From positions 6,696,001 through 6,760,000 of the forward strand of contig NZ_CP146614.1 in NCBI RefSeq assembly GCF_037094685.1: DNA of 64,000 nucleotides, read 5' to 3'. Of the stretch, positions 7,794 through 16,618 are shown one piece after another. The DNA comes from Massilia sp. METH4. GTDB lineage: Bacteria > Pseudomonadota > Gammaproteobacteria > Burkholderiales > Burkholderiaceae_D. Position 1 is the first letter of the stretch; the number at the start of each line of letters is the position of its first letter. A model generated the notes under the pieces. That model was not told the origin of the DNA. It ran no database searches and saw only the letters and a list, made by a program, of their open reading frames with translations. Made by a program: the position numbers and the translations under genes.

Positions 7794-10007
7794 TCAGCCC
7801 AGCGTACTCAGCGTGGTTTCGCCCACCAGCTGGCGCGACGAACGGATCAGCGCCGCCACGTCGAGAATCAGCGCGACCCCGCCATCGCCAAGGATCGTCG
7901 CCCCGGAGATGCCGGCAACCTTGCGGTAATTCGATTCCAGGTTCTTCACCACCACCTGCTGCTGGCCGACCAGTTCGTCGACGAACAGGCAGGCGCGCTT
8001 GCCTTCCGTTTCCAGGATCACGAGGATCCCTTCCCACGGTTCGGCAAAGCGCGGGGCGATGCCGAACATCTGGTACAGCGGGATCAACGGCAGGTATTCG
8101 CCGCGCACCTTGACCACGCGGCCCTTGCCGGAAATCTCGCGCACATCCTTTTCCGTGGGCTGCAGCGACTCCACCACGAAGCCCAGCGGCAGGATGTAGA
8201 CTTCCTCGCCCACCCGGATCGACATGCCGTCCAGGATCGCCAGGGTCAGCGGCAGCGAGATCGAGATCGTGGTGCCGAAGCCCTTGGCCGAGCGGATGTC
8301 GACGGTGCCGCCCATCGCCGTGATGTTGCGCTTGACGACATCCATGCCCACGCCGCGGCCGGACACGTCGGTCACCTGCTCGGCCGTCGAGAAGCCCGGC
8401 GCGAAAATCAGCTGCCACACGTCGGCGTCGGGCATCGTGTCCGACACCGGCAAGCCGTTCTGCTTCGCCTTGGCCAGGATGCGCTCGCGATTCAGGCCGC
8501 CGCCGTCGTCGGATACCTCGATGATGATGTTGCCGCCCTGGTGCGAGGCCGACAGGAACAGCCTGCCCGCGTCGGCCTTGCCGGCCGCGCGCCGCACCTC
8601 CGGCATTTCGATGCCGTGGTCGATGCTGTTGCGCACCAGGTGCGTCAGCGGATCGACGATGCGCTCGATCAGGCCCTTGTCCAGCTCCGTCGCCGCGCCG
8701 TTCGTGATGAAGTCGACCTTCTTGCCCAGCTTGTGGGCCAGGTCGCGCACCATGCGCGGGAAGCGCGAGAACACGAAGTCCATCGGCATCATGCGGATCG
8801 ACATCACCGCTTCCTGAAGGTCGCGCGTATTGCGCGTCAGCTGGCTGACGGAAGCCAGCAGCTTTTCGTGCAGCATCGGGTCCAGCACCTCGGCGCGCTG
8901 CTCGATCATGGCCTGCGTGATCACCAGCTCGCCGACCAGGTTGATCAGCTGGTCAACCTTCTCGATCGAGACGCGGATCGACGACGATTCGGCACCCTGG
9001 CCGTGCGCCACGGCGGCCTTTTCCACTTCCTTCTTCAGCGCCTTCTTTTCTTCCGCGACGGACTCCGTGGCCGGCGTATCCTTGATGCCGGCCGCCGCGC
9101 GAATCTGCTCGACGGGCTGGAAGAAGCCGTAGCCGCGCGCGTCGTCGGCGCCGGTTTCGGCATTGGCGCGGATCTCTTCCAGAGGCTGGAAGAAGCCGTA
9201 GCCTTCGCCCGCCTGCGTGACCATCGTCTCGGCAGGAGTCAACGGTTCGAAGAAGCCGTAGCCCAGGTCGTCCTCGACCTTGCTGCGCTCGGCACGCTCG
9301 GCCGCGGCCTGCTCGTCCGTCAGCGGCGGCAGCTCGACGATGTTCATGTCTTCCGTGTTCAGCACGAAGGAGCAGATCGCCACGATGTCGTCCAGGCTTT
9401 CGTGCGTGGTCACGACCATCGCGTTGCGTTCCGCGTCGATCGGCGTGACCACCACGTGCGCCAGCAGGCCCAGCTCGGCCGCCAGCGCCGTCACCTCGCG
9501 ATGCGCCATCGGCGGCAGCTCGAGCCGCCAGCGGCGCCCGCCGCTGTGGTCGATCGCCTCCTCGTCCACGGCCGCGCCCTGGAACGCCGGAGCCACGTGG
9601 GCGATCGCTTCCACCTGCACGTCCTGCGCCAGGTGTTGCAGCATCATGCGCACGTCGCCGACGGCATCCTGGTCAACGGGCGTGCCCAGCCGGTGGCCGT
9701 CGAGCTGCATCTTCAGCGCGTCCTTGGCCGCCAGGAAGGCGTCGACGTGATCGAGCGTGAGCGCCATCTCGCCCTTGCGGATCTTGTCCAGCAGGGTCTC
9801 GAGCACGTGCGTGACTTCGGTCATGTCGGTCAGCCCGAACGTGCCCGCGCCGCCCTTCACCGAATGGGCGGTGCGGAAGATCGCGTTCAGGTCTTCCTCG
9901 GTCGGCGCGTCCACGTCGACCGCGAGCAGCAGCCGTTCCATTTCAGCCAGCAGCTCCTCGGCTTCGTCGAAGAAGACCTGGAAGAACTGGCTAATGTCGA
10001 TGGTCAT
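7794..10007 (-). CDS. cheA: Chemotaxis histidine kinase CheA
   Basis: 737 residues. P1 phosphotransfer domain with H48 (FRTAHSVKGGAGTFG); a response-regulator-binding region about 155-230; linker about 235-343; dimerisation domain from about 344 (SIRVSIEKVDQLINLVGEL); HATPase domain with N box (HLVRNSIDHG) and G boxes (SDDGGGLN, GRGVGMDVV); and a CheW-like P5 domain to the end. It autophosphorylates and passes phosphate to the CheY proteins and CheB. The linker holds three copies of GYGFF followed by E/Q-P at residues 249, 269 and 292, which I do not recognise from textbook CheA. Confidence 0.96.
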   Translation of the reverse strand: MTIDISQFFQVFFDEAEELLAEMERLLLAVDVDAPTEEDLNAIFRTAHSVKGGAGTFGLTDMTEVTHVLETLLDKIRKGEMALTLDHVDAFLAAKDALKMQLDGHRLGTPVDQDAVGDVRMMLQHLAQDVQVEAIAHVAPAFQGAAVDEEAIDHSGGRRWRLELPPMAHREVTALAAELGLLAHVVVTPIDAERNAMVVTTHESLDDIVAICSFVLNTEDMNIVELPPLTDEQAAAERAERSKVEDDLGYGFFEPLTPAETMVTQAGEGYGFFQPLEEIRANAETGADDARGYGFFQPVEQIRAAAGIKDTPATESVAEEKKALKKEVEKAAVAHGQGAESSSIRVSIEKVDQLINLVGELVITQAMIEQRAEVLDPMLHEKLLASVSQLTRNTRDLQEAVMSIRMMPMDFVFSRFPRMVRDLAHKLGKKVDFITNGAATELDKGLIERIVDPLTHLVRNSIDHGIEMPEVRRAAGKADAGRLFLSASHQGGNIIIEVSDDGGGLNRERILAKAKQNGLPVSDTMPDADVWQLIFAPGFSTAEQVTDVSGRGVGMDVVKRNITAMGGTVDIRSAKGFGTTISISLPLTLAILDGMSIRVGEEVYILPLGFVVESLQPTEKDVREISGKGRVVKVRGEYLPLIPLYQMFGIAPRFAEPWEGILVILETEGKRACLFVDELVGQQQVVVKNLESNYRKVAGISGATILGDGGVALILDVAALIRSSRQLVGETTLSTLG

Positions 10008-10051
10008 GGCACAACTCCGCTTTGCTGTTTGCCAGGCTTGTGGCGCACATA

Positions 10052-10417
10052 TCAGCCGATGACCTTCTTGACCACCTCGATCAGGCGTTGCGGGTCGAAC
10101 GGCTTGACCAGCCAGCCGTTCGCACCGGCCGCGCGGCCCTTGGCCTTCATCTCGTCGGACGATTCGGTGGTCAGCATCAGGATCGGCGTCTTGGCGTAGG
10201 CGGGCAGCTCGCGCAGGCTCTTGATGAGCTGCAGGCCATCCATCTTCGGCATGTTCTGGTCGGTCAGCACCAGGTCGACCGCGCCCTGCTTCGCCTTTTC
10301 CAGTCCGTCCTGGCCGTCGACCGCTTCCACCACCTGGTAGCCGGCGGCCTTCAGGCTGAACGCCACCATCTGGCGCAGGGAGCTGGAATCGTCAACCGCA
10401 AGAATCGTTTTAGCCAT
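10052..10417 (-). CDS. Second CheY-type response regulator (upstream of cheA)
   Basis: 121-residue single receiver: D9/D10, phospho-site D53 (VLTDQNMPKMDG), T83/T84 and K105 (WLVKPFD). Where enteric CheY has the switch tyrosine, this protein has W102. It lies 44 bp upstream of cheA, the usual place of the first cheY in burkholderial motility operons. It may be a phosphate sink or a regulator of something other than FliM; the tryptophan makes standard motor signalling less certain. Confidence 0.9.
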   Translation of the reverse strand: MAKTILAVDDSSSLRQMVAFSLKAAGYQVVEAVDGQDGLEKAKQGAVDLVLTDQNMPKMDGLQLIKSLRELPAYAKTPILMLTTESSDEMKAKGRAAGANGWLVKPFDPQRLIEVVKKVIG

Positions 10418-10519
10418 TTTCTTCTCTCACTTATCAAAATTCGGGCACTTCGTGGCCCACTGTGTTTCAATCCATTCGTCCCGGCAGATGCCTGGAACAA
10501 TTCGTTCGGAACAGTTCGC

Positions 10520-11068
10520 TCAGAACAGCTCGATATCGCCGCTCTCGAGGTGCTTCTGGCTTACCGCCTTGCGCAGCACATTGCGCAGCTCGAGGCTCTG
10601 GATCGCCAGCGCCATGCTGACCTTCCCCAGCAGCTCGACCATCTCGTCGTTGTCGCTGTCCGGGTTCATCTCGGCGCCGTGGGCGCCCAGCGTGGCGAGG
10701 AATTCGCGCAAGCCCGTCACGCGCTTCAGGGTGCGGTCGATCAGCTGGCTCGTCAGGTCCTGGAACTGCATGCTGGTGATCGCCGCATTCACGTAGGCAC
10801 CCACCTGCTCGTTCATCGCCTCGAGCTTTTCCTTGTCCTCGGGCGACGGCGTGCCGCCGTCGAGCAGCAGGCGGATCGTGTCCTGCCGGTCGTTGACGGC
10901 CTCGTGGATCGCCATGAAATTGCGCGACAGCTTCTCGATCGCTTCTTCCAGCAGCAGGTTCGTCTGCAGCAGGTCCGTTTCCACCTCCGTCAGGTGCCGC
11001 TTGCCGTGGTCGGACACGCCGGACAGCAGGCGCTTCACGTGGGAGCCGAGGATTTTTTTTCTGTTCAT
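10520..11068 (-). CDS. CheZ-like putative CheY phosphatase
   Basis: 182 residues from the ATG at 11068; longer readings start in non-conserved sequence upstream. Mostly helical. The segment QFQDLTSQLIDRTLKRVTG (101-119) copies the CheZ catalytic helix, with D104 and Q108 at the D-x3-Q spacing of the CheZ active site (D146/Q150 in the CheZ of this window). Overall similarity to CheZ outside this helix is low. The C-terminus is ESGDIELF, like the CheD tail. It lies between motB and the second cheY. A role as phosphatase for that CheY is inference. Confidence 0.7.
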   Translation of the reverse strand: MNRKKILGSHVKRLLSGVSDHGKRHLTEVETDLLQTNLLLEEAIEKLSRNFMAIHEAVNDRQDTIRLLLDGGTPSPEDKEKLEAMNEQVGAYVNAAITSMQFQDLTSQLIDRTLKRVTGLREFLATLGAHGAEMNPDSDNDEMVELLGKVSMALAIQSLELRNVLRKAVSQKHLESGDIELF

Positions 11069-11120
11069 GTGGATCTCGCGTTGACTCTTCTTCCCTGGAT
11101 TGCTTCGGGTCTCATGCTTT

Positions 11121-12053
11121 TCACTGCCGCTGCGGCACGGCCGCCGCGTCCTGCGTGGCCTCGGTGCCGGCCCCGATCTCGAGCTTGCCGGCATCGCGCA
11201 TCAAGCCCTCTTCCGTCTTCTTGTTCATCACGATGATGCTGATGCGCCGGTTGATCGGGTTGAACGGGTCCTTGCGGTCCAGGTTCACGGCCGAGCCCAG
11301 GCCCACTACGCGCATCACCTTATTGTCCTGCATCCCGCCCTGAACGAGCGCGCGCCGCGAGGCGTTCGCGCGGTCGGCCGACAGTTCCCAGTTGCTGTAG
11401 CCGTTCTCCGAGAAGTACGGCGTGGCATCCGTGTGGCCCGACAGGCCGATCTTGTTCGGCACGTCGTTCAGGATCGGCCCGATCTCGGTCAGGATCTCGC
11501 GCGTGTACGCCGCCAGGTCCGCCTTCGCGGACGGGAACATCGGCCGGTTCTGCTCATCCACGATCTGGATCCGCAAGCCTTCGCTGGTAAAGTCGAGCAG
11601 CAGCTGGTTCTTGAACTTCTGCAGCGCCGGCGTGTTCTCGATCTTCTGCTGCAGGCGTTCCTTCAAGCCCTGCAGGCGCTGCTTCTCTTCCCGTTCCATC
11701 GCCTGCTTGGCGGCCGTCAGGTTGAACGTCTTCTTGGTGGTGGACGGATCGTCGCCGGCCTTCACCTGGCCTTCCTTGCGCGTCAGGTCCTTGCCGCCGC
11801 CGGCGATCACGGACGAGCTGTCGCCACTGCCCGAGCCCCCCTGCATCGCCACCTTCAGCGGCGTCTTGAAATACTCCGAAATCCCGTTCAGGTCGCCCTT
11901 GCTCGTCGAGCCCAGCAGCCACATCAACAGGAAGAAGGCCATCATCGCCGTCACGAAGTCGGCATACGCGATCTTCCATGCGCCGCCGTGGTGACCGCCG
12001 CCGCCTTTCTTGATGCGCTTGACGATAATGGGCCGCAGGCCTTCATCAGCCAT
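11121..12053 (-). CDS. motB: Flagellar stator protein MotB
   Basis: 310 residues. One N-terminal transmembrane helix carries the proton-binding aspartate D32 (IAYADFVTAMMAFFLLMWLL). A plug/linker region follows, then a C-terminal OmpA-like peptidoglycan-binding domain with LSGHTDATPY, NWELSADRANASRR and NPINRRI. It anchors the stator to the cell wall and, with MotA, forms the proton channel that drives rotation. It lies 22 bp downstream of motA. Confidence 0.96.
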   Translation of the reverse strand: MADEGLRPIIVKRIKKGGGGHHGGAWKIAYADFVTAMMAFFLLMWLLGSTSKGDLNGISEYFKTPLKVAMQGGSGSGDSSSVIAGGGKDLTRKEGQVKAGDDPSTTKKTFNLTAAKQAMEREEKQRLQGLKERLQQKIENTPALQKFKNQLLLDFTSEGLRIQIVDEQNRPMFPSAKADLAAYTREILTEIGPILNDVPNKIGLSGHTDATPYFSENGYSNWELSADRANASRRALVQGGMQDNKVMRVVGLGSAVNLDRKDPFNPINRRISIIVMNKKTEEGLMRDAGKLEIGAGTEATQDAAAVPQRQ

Positions 12054-12075
12054 GGTGCTTACCCTCGCTCATCGA

Positions 12076-12936
12076 TTACTTGGACTTCGATTTCTTGATG
12101 TGGTCTTCCAGCTCGGCGAAGGTCGGGCGCTCGGTCGAGTACAACACCTTGCGGCCGAATTCCACCGCCAGCGCCGGCGCGTAGCCGTTCAGGCTGGCCA
12201 GCAGCGTCACCTTCACGCACTGGAACATCTTCGACGATTCTTCCAGCTTCTGCTCGAGCAGATTGGACAGCGGGCCCACGAAACCATAGGCGAGCAGGAT
12301 GCCGAGGAAGGTACCGACCAGCGCCTTCGCGATCAGCATGCCCAGCTCGGAAGGCGGCAGGCCCACCGACTCCATCGTGTGCACCACGCCCATCACCGCC
12401 GCCACGATGCCGAAGGCCGGCAAGCCGTCGGCCAGCTTGGCGATCACGTGCGCCGGCACGGCACCCTCGTGGTGGTGGGTTTCCAGCTCGTTATCCATCA
12501 GGTTCTCGATCTGGAACGCGTCCATATTGCCCGACACCATCAGGCGCAGGTAGTCCGTCATGAACTCCACGATGTGGTGATCCTCGAGCACCGACGGGTA
12601 CTTCGAGAACAGCGGGCTCTGCTCCGGTGTCTCGATATCGCCCTCGATCGACATCAGGCCCTCCTTGCGCACCTTGGAGAGGATGTCGAACAACAGCGAC
12701 ATCAGGTCCATGTACAACTCCTTGGTGTGGCGCGAACCCTTGAGCAGGGTCGGCAGGGCCGCCAGCGTGGCCTTGATCGATTTGCCGTTATTGCCGACGA
12801 AGAAAGCGCCCACGGCGGCGCCCCCGATCATCAGCAGTTCCAACGGCTGGAACAGGACCGCGACGTGACCGCCGGCGAGCACGAAGCCGCCGAAGACACT
12901 GACGCAGACCACGACATAACCAATAATTACCAGCAA
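12076..12936 (-). CDS. motA: Flagellar stator protein MotA (TTG start)
   Basis: 286 residues, the usual MotA length. Four transmembrane helices and a large cytoplasmic loop between helices 2 and 3. The start is typical (LVIIGYVVV..GGFVLAGGHVAVLFQPLELLMIGGAA). The codon at 12934-12936 is TTG; an in-frame TAG lies five codons upstream and an AGGAG ribosome site sits 9 nt before it, so TTG is the probable start. MotA and MotB form the proton-driven stator. The 113 bp upstream (12937-13049) separate it from the methyltransferase gene and may hold a promoter that I could not identify. Confidence 0.94.
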   Translation of the reverse strand: MLVIIGYVVVCVSVFGGFVLAGGHVAVLFQPLELLMIGGAAVGAFFVGNNGKSIKATLAALPTLLKGSRHTKELYMDLMSLLFDILSKVRKEGLMSIEGDIETPEQSPLFSKYPSVLEDHHIVEFMTDYLRLMVSGNMDAFQIENLMDNELETHHHEGAVPAHVIAKLADGLPAFGIVAAVMGVVHTMESVGLPPSELGMLIAKALVGTFLGILLAYGFVGPLSNLLEQKLEESSKMFQCVKVTLLASLNGYAPALAVEFGRKVLYSTERPTFAELEDHIKKSKSK

Positions 12937-13049
12937 GCCTGCAAACTCCTATAGTTGTCCAAACGAGGATGCCAAATCGCGGCAAGTCAAAATAATTCCA
13001 CCAGGAACTACAATAGCGTGAGAAAGCCGGGCTCGCAAGGGAAAGCCAA

Positions 13050-13814
13050 TCAAAACGCCCAAACAAATAGCGGCGGCGCTCCCTCTGTGGTAAAGATGGT
13101 CTTGTCCGGTTTGAAACCTGGGATATTGAATTCGTAACTTACTAACAAGCTGCCAACTTTCATTTCCCGCCGCGCCTTGTCAAATAAGCCCGACATTACC
13201 GCGGGTGATAAATAAGCAAACACCAGGTCATAGTCGCCGAAATGAAGCTTTTCATAATCGCCACGGATGAATTGCGCGCGGCTGCCGGTGAATCGGGCGC
13301 GCAGCGCGGAATATAAATACGGCAAGGGCGCAAGTTCGATGCCGGTGCACCGGGCGTCGGGCCGGGCGCGCGCCAGGTGCAGCGTGAAGCCGCCGAGACC
13401 GCTTCCGACATCGACGACGCGCACGCCCGGGCGGCCGGGCACGAGTTGCTCGACCGCCTGCCAGACGGCCGGGCTGGAAGGAAAATACGGCACCTGTGTG
13501 CGAAAGGTGGACCAGTACCACCCCAGCAGCACGACGAACACGAGCAGGAACAGCACCGGCGGCAGTTGCAGGCCCAGCGCGGCAAGCAGCGCGACCGGAA
13601 ACAGCAGCTCGATGATGCGCCACCAGGGCGCCAGGCCGATCTTCCAGGTGATCGACATGGCCACGGCCCCTTGCAGGGCGCACGCTTCCAGCAGGGTCAG
13701 CCCGCGTCCGAACGCATCGAGCGCGACCGCCAGCGCCGCCGTGGGCACCAGGGCGGCCAGCTGGCAGAGCAGTGCCTGCACGGCCGGCAAACGAAAAAGC
13801 CGGGCTGGCGTCAC
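13050..13814 (-). CDS. Membrane-anchored class I SAM methyltransferase
   Basis: 254 residues from a GTG start at 13814. The first 100 residues form three or four hydrophobic segments (QALLCQLAALVPTAALAVAL, IIELLFPVALLAALGLQLPP, FLLVFVVLLGWYW). The C-terminal half is a Rossmann methyltransferase with motif I VVDVGSGLGGFTLHLA, followed by GIELAPLPYLYSALRARF. The substrate is unknown. It lies 40 bp downstream of flhC on the same strand and upstream of motA, an unexpected passenger in a flagellar/chemotaxis block. Membrane topology and methyltransferase fold are seen; any flagellar role is inference. Confidence 0.8.
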   Translation of the reverse strand: MTPARLFRLPAVQALLCQLAALVPTAALAVALDAFGRGLTLLEACALQGAVAMSITWKIGLAPWWRIIELLFPVALLAALGLQLPPVLFLLVFVVLLGWYWSTFRTQVPYFPSSPAVWQAVEQLVPGRPGVRVVDVGSGLGGFTLHLARARPDARCTGIELAPLPYLYSALRARFTGSRAQFIRGDYEKLHFGDYDLVFAYLSPAVMSGLFDKARREMKVGSLLVSYEFNIPGFKPDKTIFTTEGAPPLFVWAF

Positions 13815-13854
13815 GCGCCACCCCGGCTCTCTGGAACGGAACGGTTGAGGAGGG

Positions 13855-14406
13855 TCACGCGGCCAGGGATTCTTCTTTGGCCTTGCGCGTCTTGCCGGCC
13901 CGCGAGGGCATGTGGCACAGGCCGCAGTGGTAATCGCCGTTCAGGTCCATCGCGTTGACGACGAACTTGCCCTGGCATTTCTTGCAGGCTTTCATTTCAA
14001 GCATCCTGCTGCTGAAGAAGCGCACCAGCGTCCAGGCGCGCGTCAGCGACAGCAGCGGCTCCTCGCCGGGGGCGGGAGGCATCTGCTCCAGGTACAGCTG
14101 ATAAGCCTTCATCACGGCATGGATGCCAGTGGCGCCGGCGTGCTGGACGAGGAAGTCGTGGATATTGATGAACAGGGAAGCATGGATGTTCGGCTGCCAG
14201 GTCAGGAACCAGTCCGTGGAGAACGGCAGCATGCCTTTCGGCGGCGACACGCCCTTCAGTTCCTTGTACAGCTTGAGCAGCCGCTCGCGCGACAGCGATA
14301 CCTCGGACTCCAGCAATTGCAGCCGCGCACCCAAATTGATGAGCTCGATCGCCAGCTGGATTTCCTGCGCTTCGCTGACCACGCTTTTCTTGCCTGCGTT
14401 ACTCAT
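13855..14406 (-). CDS. flhC: Flagellar transcriptional activator FlhC
   Basis: 183 residues. FlhC binds DNA as an FlhD4C2 complex and activates class II flagellar genes. Family features: the N-terminal helical part (EIQLAIELINLGARLQLLE), the central GMLPFSTDWFLTWQPNIHAS, and a zinc site of four cysteines (CKKCQGKF then CGLC). It lies 46 bp downstream of flhD in the same operon. Confidence 0.96.
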   Translation of the reverse strand: MSNAGKKSVVSEAQEIQLAIELINLGARLQLLESEVSLSRERLLKLYKELKGVSPPKGMLPFSTDWFLTWQPNIHASLFINIHDFLVQHAGATGIHAVMKAYQLYLEQMPPAPGEEPLLSLTRAWTLVRFFSSRMLEMKACKKCQGKFVVNAMDLNGDYHCGLCHMPSRAGKTRKAKEESLAA

Positions 14407-14452
14407 ATTCCCGCTCCCCGTCGCTTTTCTATCTGTCCAGTCAGTGTACCGC

Positions 14453-14770
14453 TCAGGCGATTTCTTCGACGCCCTGTCCAGCCATCAGGATTGCCGCGTG
14501 CGATTGCGCCAGCGAACGGTCCTTGTTGTAGTTGGTCAGCATCGACAGGATCGCGCTGTCGTCGAAGCGGAAGCGGGCCAGCATCATGTTGCCGCCCGCC
14601 AGCTTCAGGATCTGGGCGTTGCTCATGCCTTCGATCAGGTCGGCGATATCGGCCGAGATGCCAAGGCGGAAGATTGCCGTGACCTTGTCCGCGCGGATCA
14701 TCTGCTGGGCCAGCATCAGGTAGGAGAGGTTCGCGTCGCGGATCTCGGCCATCATGTCGTTCGCAGTCAT
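14453..14770 (-). CDS. flhD: Flagellar transcriptional activator FlhD
   Basis: 105 residues from the ATG at 14770, preceded by AGGAG at 7-nt spacing; an upstream 35-codon extension is not conserved-looking and is rejected. Typical core: EIRDANLSYLMLAQQMIRAD, then FRLGISADIADLIEGMSNAQ. It is the partner of FlhC and the first gene of the motility block, so its upstream region (to 15363) should carry the main control signals. Confidence 0.95.
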   Translation of the reverse strand: MTANDMMAEIRDANLSYLMLAQQMIRADKVTAIFRLGISADIADLIEGMSNAQILKLAGGNMMLARFRFDDSAILSMLTNYNKDRSLAQSHAAILMAGQGVEEIA

Positions 14771-15363
14771 TGTGTGCTCCTCAAAGCGTTTCCGTTGAGA
14801 CACATTCTGCTGTAGGGTCGCTTGCACGAGAAGAGGCGACCGTCTGTATTTGAGGTAGGGAAACGGCGATCGCACCCTGTCGGCGTTTGTCTGACAAACG
14901 CAGGGCGACCATAGGGGCGCGCCAGTATTGGCGCGGCTTTGCGGGTTGTAGCGGTGGGCGAAAAACCGTCGGATTCGGCACGTATCCAGATGCCGGGTTG
15001 ACGCTTTTTAGCGACATCTAAACCGGTAACGGCAGCCCTGTCGGGAACTTTAGGGTCGACAGCAAAAAATTTTAGAATTTTTTTCTGTCATCCAATGCAA
15101 CGAACAGAGAGGCTTTTCCGGGCATCTGGATGGGGTAACGGTTCGAGCACACGGAACTTTAGGGACTTTTTGAAAAAAATCCGAATTTTTTCGCCGCCCC
15201 ATAATCCTGCCTTTTTATTAAGTGACATATTTTCAACTGAAATTTTATCAATTAAGGAATTGGCAATACATTCTACTACCCCGGCGCCCCATTTGCAGAT
15301 GTCTATATGACATTCCCGGCGTGCTACACTCCGGCCTTCGTCCGACACACCCATGGAGCTGCC
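14771..15363. promoter_or_regulatory. Divergent flhD-kynU control region with two dyads and a direct repeat
   Basis: 593 bp without a convincing gene. Near flhD are two dyads: 14883-14901 (GCGTTTGTC, 1 nt, GACAAACGC) and 14918-14935 (CGCGCCA, 4 nt, TGGCGCG). A 12-nt direct repeat GGAACTTTAGGG occurs at 15044-15055 and 15153-15164. The part from about 15061 to 15260 is much richer in A and T than its surroundings. These look like regulator sites, but I cannot name the proteins. The kynU ribosome site (GGAG) is just before 15364. Confidence 0.5.
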
Positions 15364-16608
15364 ATGATTCCAACCCGCGCCGATTGCCTGGCCCGCGACG
15401 CCGCCGATCCGCTGGCGCCGCTGCGCGCCGCCTTCGACCTGCCCGCCGGGGTGATCTACCTGGACGGCAATTCGCTGGGCGCGCGTCCCAGGGCCGCATC
15501 GGCGCGCGCCGCCGAGGTGATCGGCCGCGAATGGGGCCAGGACCTGATCACGAGCTGGAACACGGCGGGCTGGTTCGACCTGCCCAAGCGGCTGGGCGCC
15601 AAGCTGGCGTCGTTGATCGGCGCCCTGCCCGGCGAGGTGGCGGTGACCGACACCACGTCGATCAACCTGTTCAAGGCGCTGGCCGGCGCACTGGCGATGC
15701 AGGCGCGCGACCCGCGCCGCACGACCATCGTGACCGAGCGCAGCAACTTTCCTACCGATATCTATATGGCGGAAGGCTTGTCCGGCTGGTTGGGGCGGGG
15801 GCACACGGTGCGCCTGGTCGACAGCCCGGACGAGATTGCCGGTGCGCTCGGCCCGGATACCGCCGTGCTGCTGCTCACGCACGTGAACTACCGCACCGGC
15901 CATATGCACGACATGGCGGCGTTGACGGCGCTGGCGCACGAGCATGGCGCCCTCACCGTGTGGGACCTGGCCCATTCGGCCGGCGCCGTGCCGGTGGACC
16001 TGCATGGCGCACGCGCCGACTTTGCCGTCGGTTGTACCTATAAATACCTGAACGGCGGCCCGGGCGCCCCGGCCTTCATCTGGGTGCCGGAGCGCCACCA
16101 GGCTGCATTCACCCAGCCGCTGTCGGGCTGGTGGGGCCATGCGGCGCCCTTCGCCATGGCGCCTTCGTTCGCCCCGTGCGATGGCATCGGCCGCGCCCTG
16201 TGCGGCACGCAGCCCGTCGTGTCGCTGGCACTGGTCGAGTGCGGGCTGGACGTGTTCGCGCAGACCGACATGGCGGCGCTGCGCGCCAAGTCGCTGGCGC
16301 TGACGGACCTGTTCATCGGCCTGGTAGAGGAACGCTGCGCCGTCCACCCGCTGGCCCTGGTCACGCCGCGCGACCATGCCCGCCGGGGCAGCCATGTCAG
16401 TTTCACCCATCCGCACGGCTATGCGATGATGCAGGCGCTGATCGCACGCGGCGTGATCGGCGACTACCGCGAGCCGCACATCATGCGCTTCGGCTTCACG
16501 CCCCTGTATACCAGCTTCGCGGAAGTCTGGGACGCGGTCGACATCCTGAAGCGGATCCTCGACGACGCGGACTACGACGTGAACGCCGCGCGCGGCGCTG
16601 TCACCTGA
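15364..16608 (+). CDS. kynU: Kynureninase
   Basis: 414 residues from the ATG at 15364 with GGAG upstream; an earlier ATG at 15307 adds 19 unlikely residues. PLP enzyme cleaving L-kynurenine to anthranilate and alanine. Visible: [12 protein letters not shown] near the N-terminus, [14 protein letters not shown], the PLP-aspartate region [13 protein letters not shown], and the PLP lysine in [16 protein letters not shown]. It lies 10 bp before kynA, so the two are surely cotranscribed. Confidence 0.96.
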   Translation: MIPTRADCLARDAADPLAPLRAAFDLPAGVIYLDGNSLGARPRAASARAAEVIGREWGQDLITSWNTAGWFDLPKRLGAKLASLIGALPGEVAVTDTTSINLFKALAGALAMQARDPRRTTIVTERSNFPTDIYMAEGLSGWLGRGHTVRLVDSPDEIAGALGPDTAVLLLTHVNYRTGHMHDMAALTALAHEHGALTVWDLAHSAGAVPVDLHGARADFAVGCTYKYLNGGPGAPAFIWVPERHQAAFTQPLSGWWGHAAPFAMAPSFAPCDGIGRALCGTQPVVSLALVECGLDVFAQTDMAALRAKSLALTDLFIGLVEERCAVHPLALVTPRDHARRGSHVSFTHPHGYAMMQALIARGVIGDYREPHIMRFGFTPLYTSFAEVWDAVDILKRILDDADYDVNAARGAVT

Positions 16609-16618
16609 AGGACCCCGC

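Noticed and set aside
15095..15310. Small 71-codon frame in the flhD-kynU gap
   Set aside because: No ribosome site, no family and an AT-rich regulatory setting. Composition alone does not support it.
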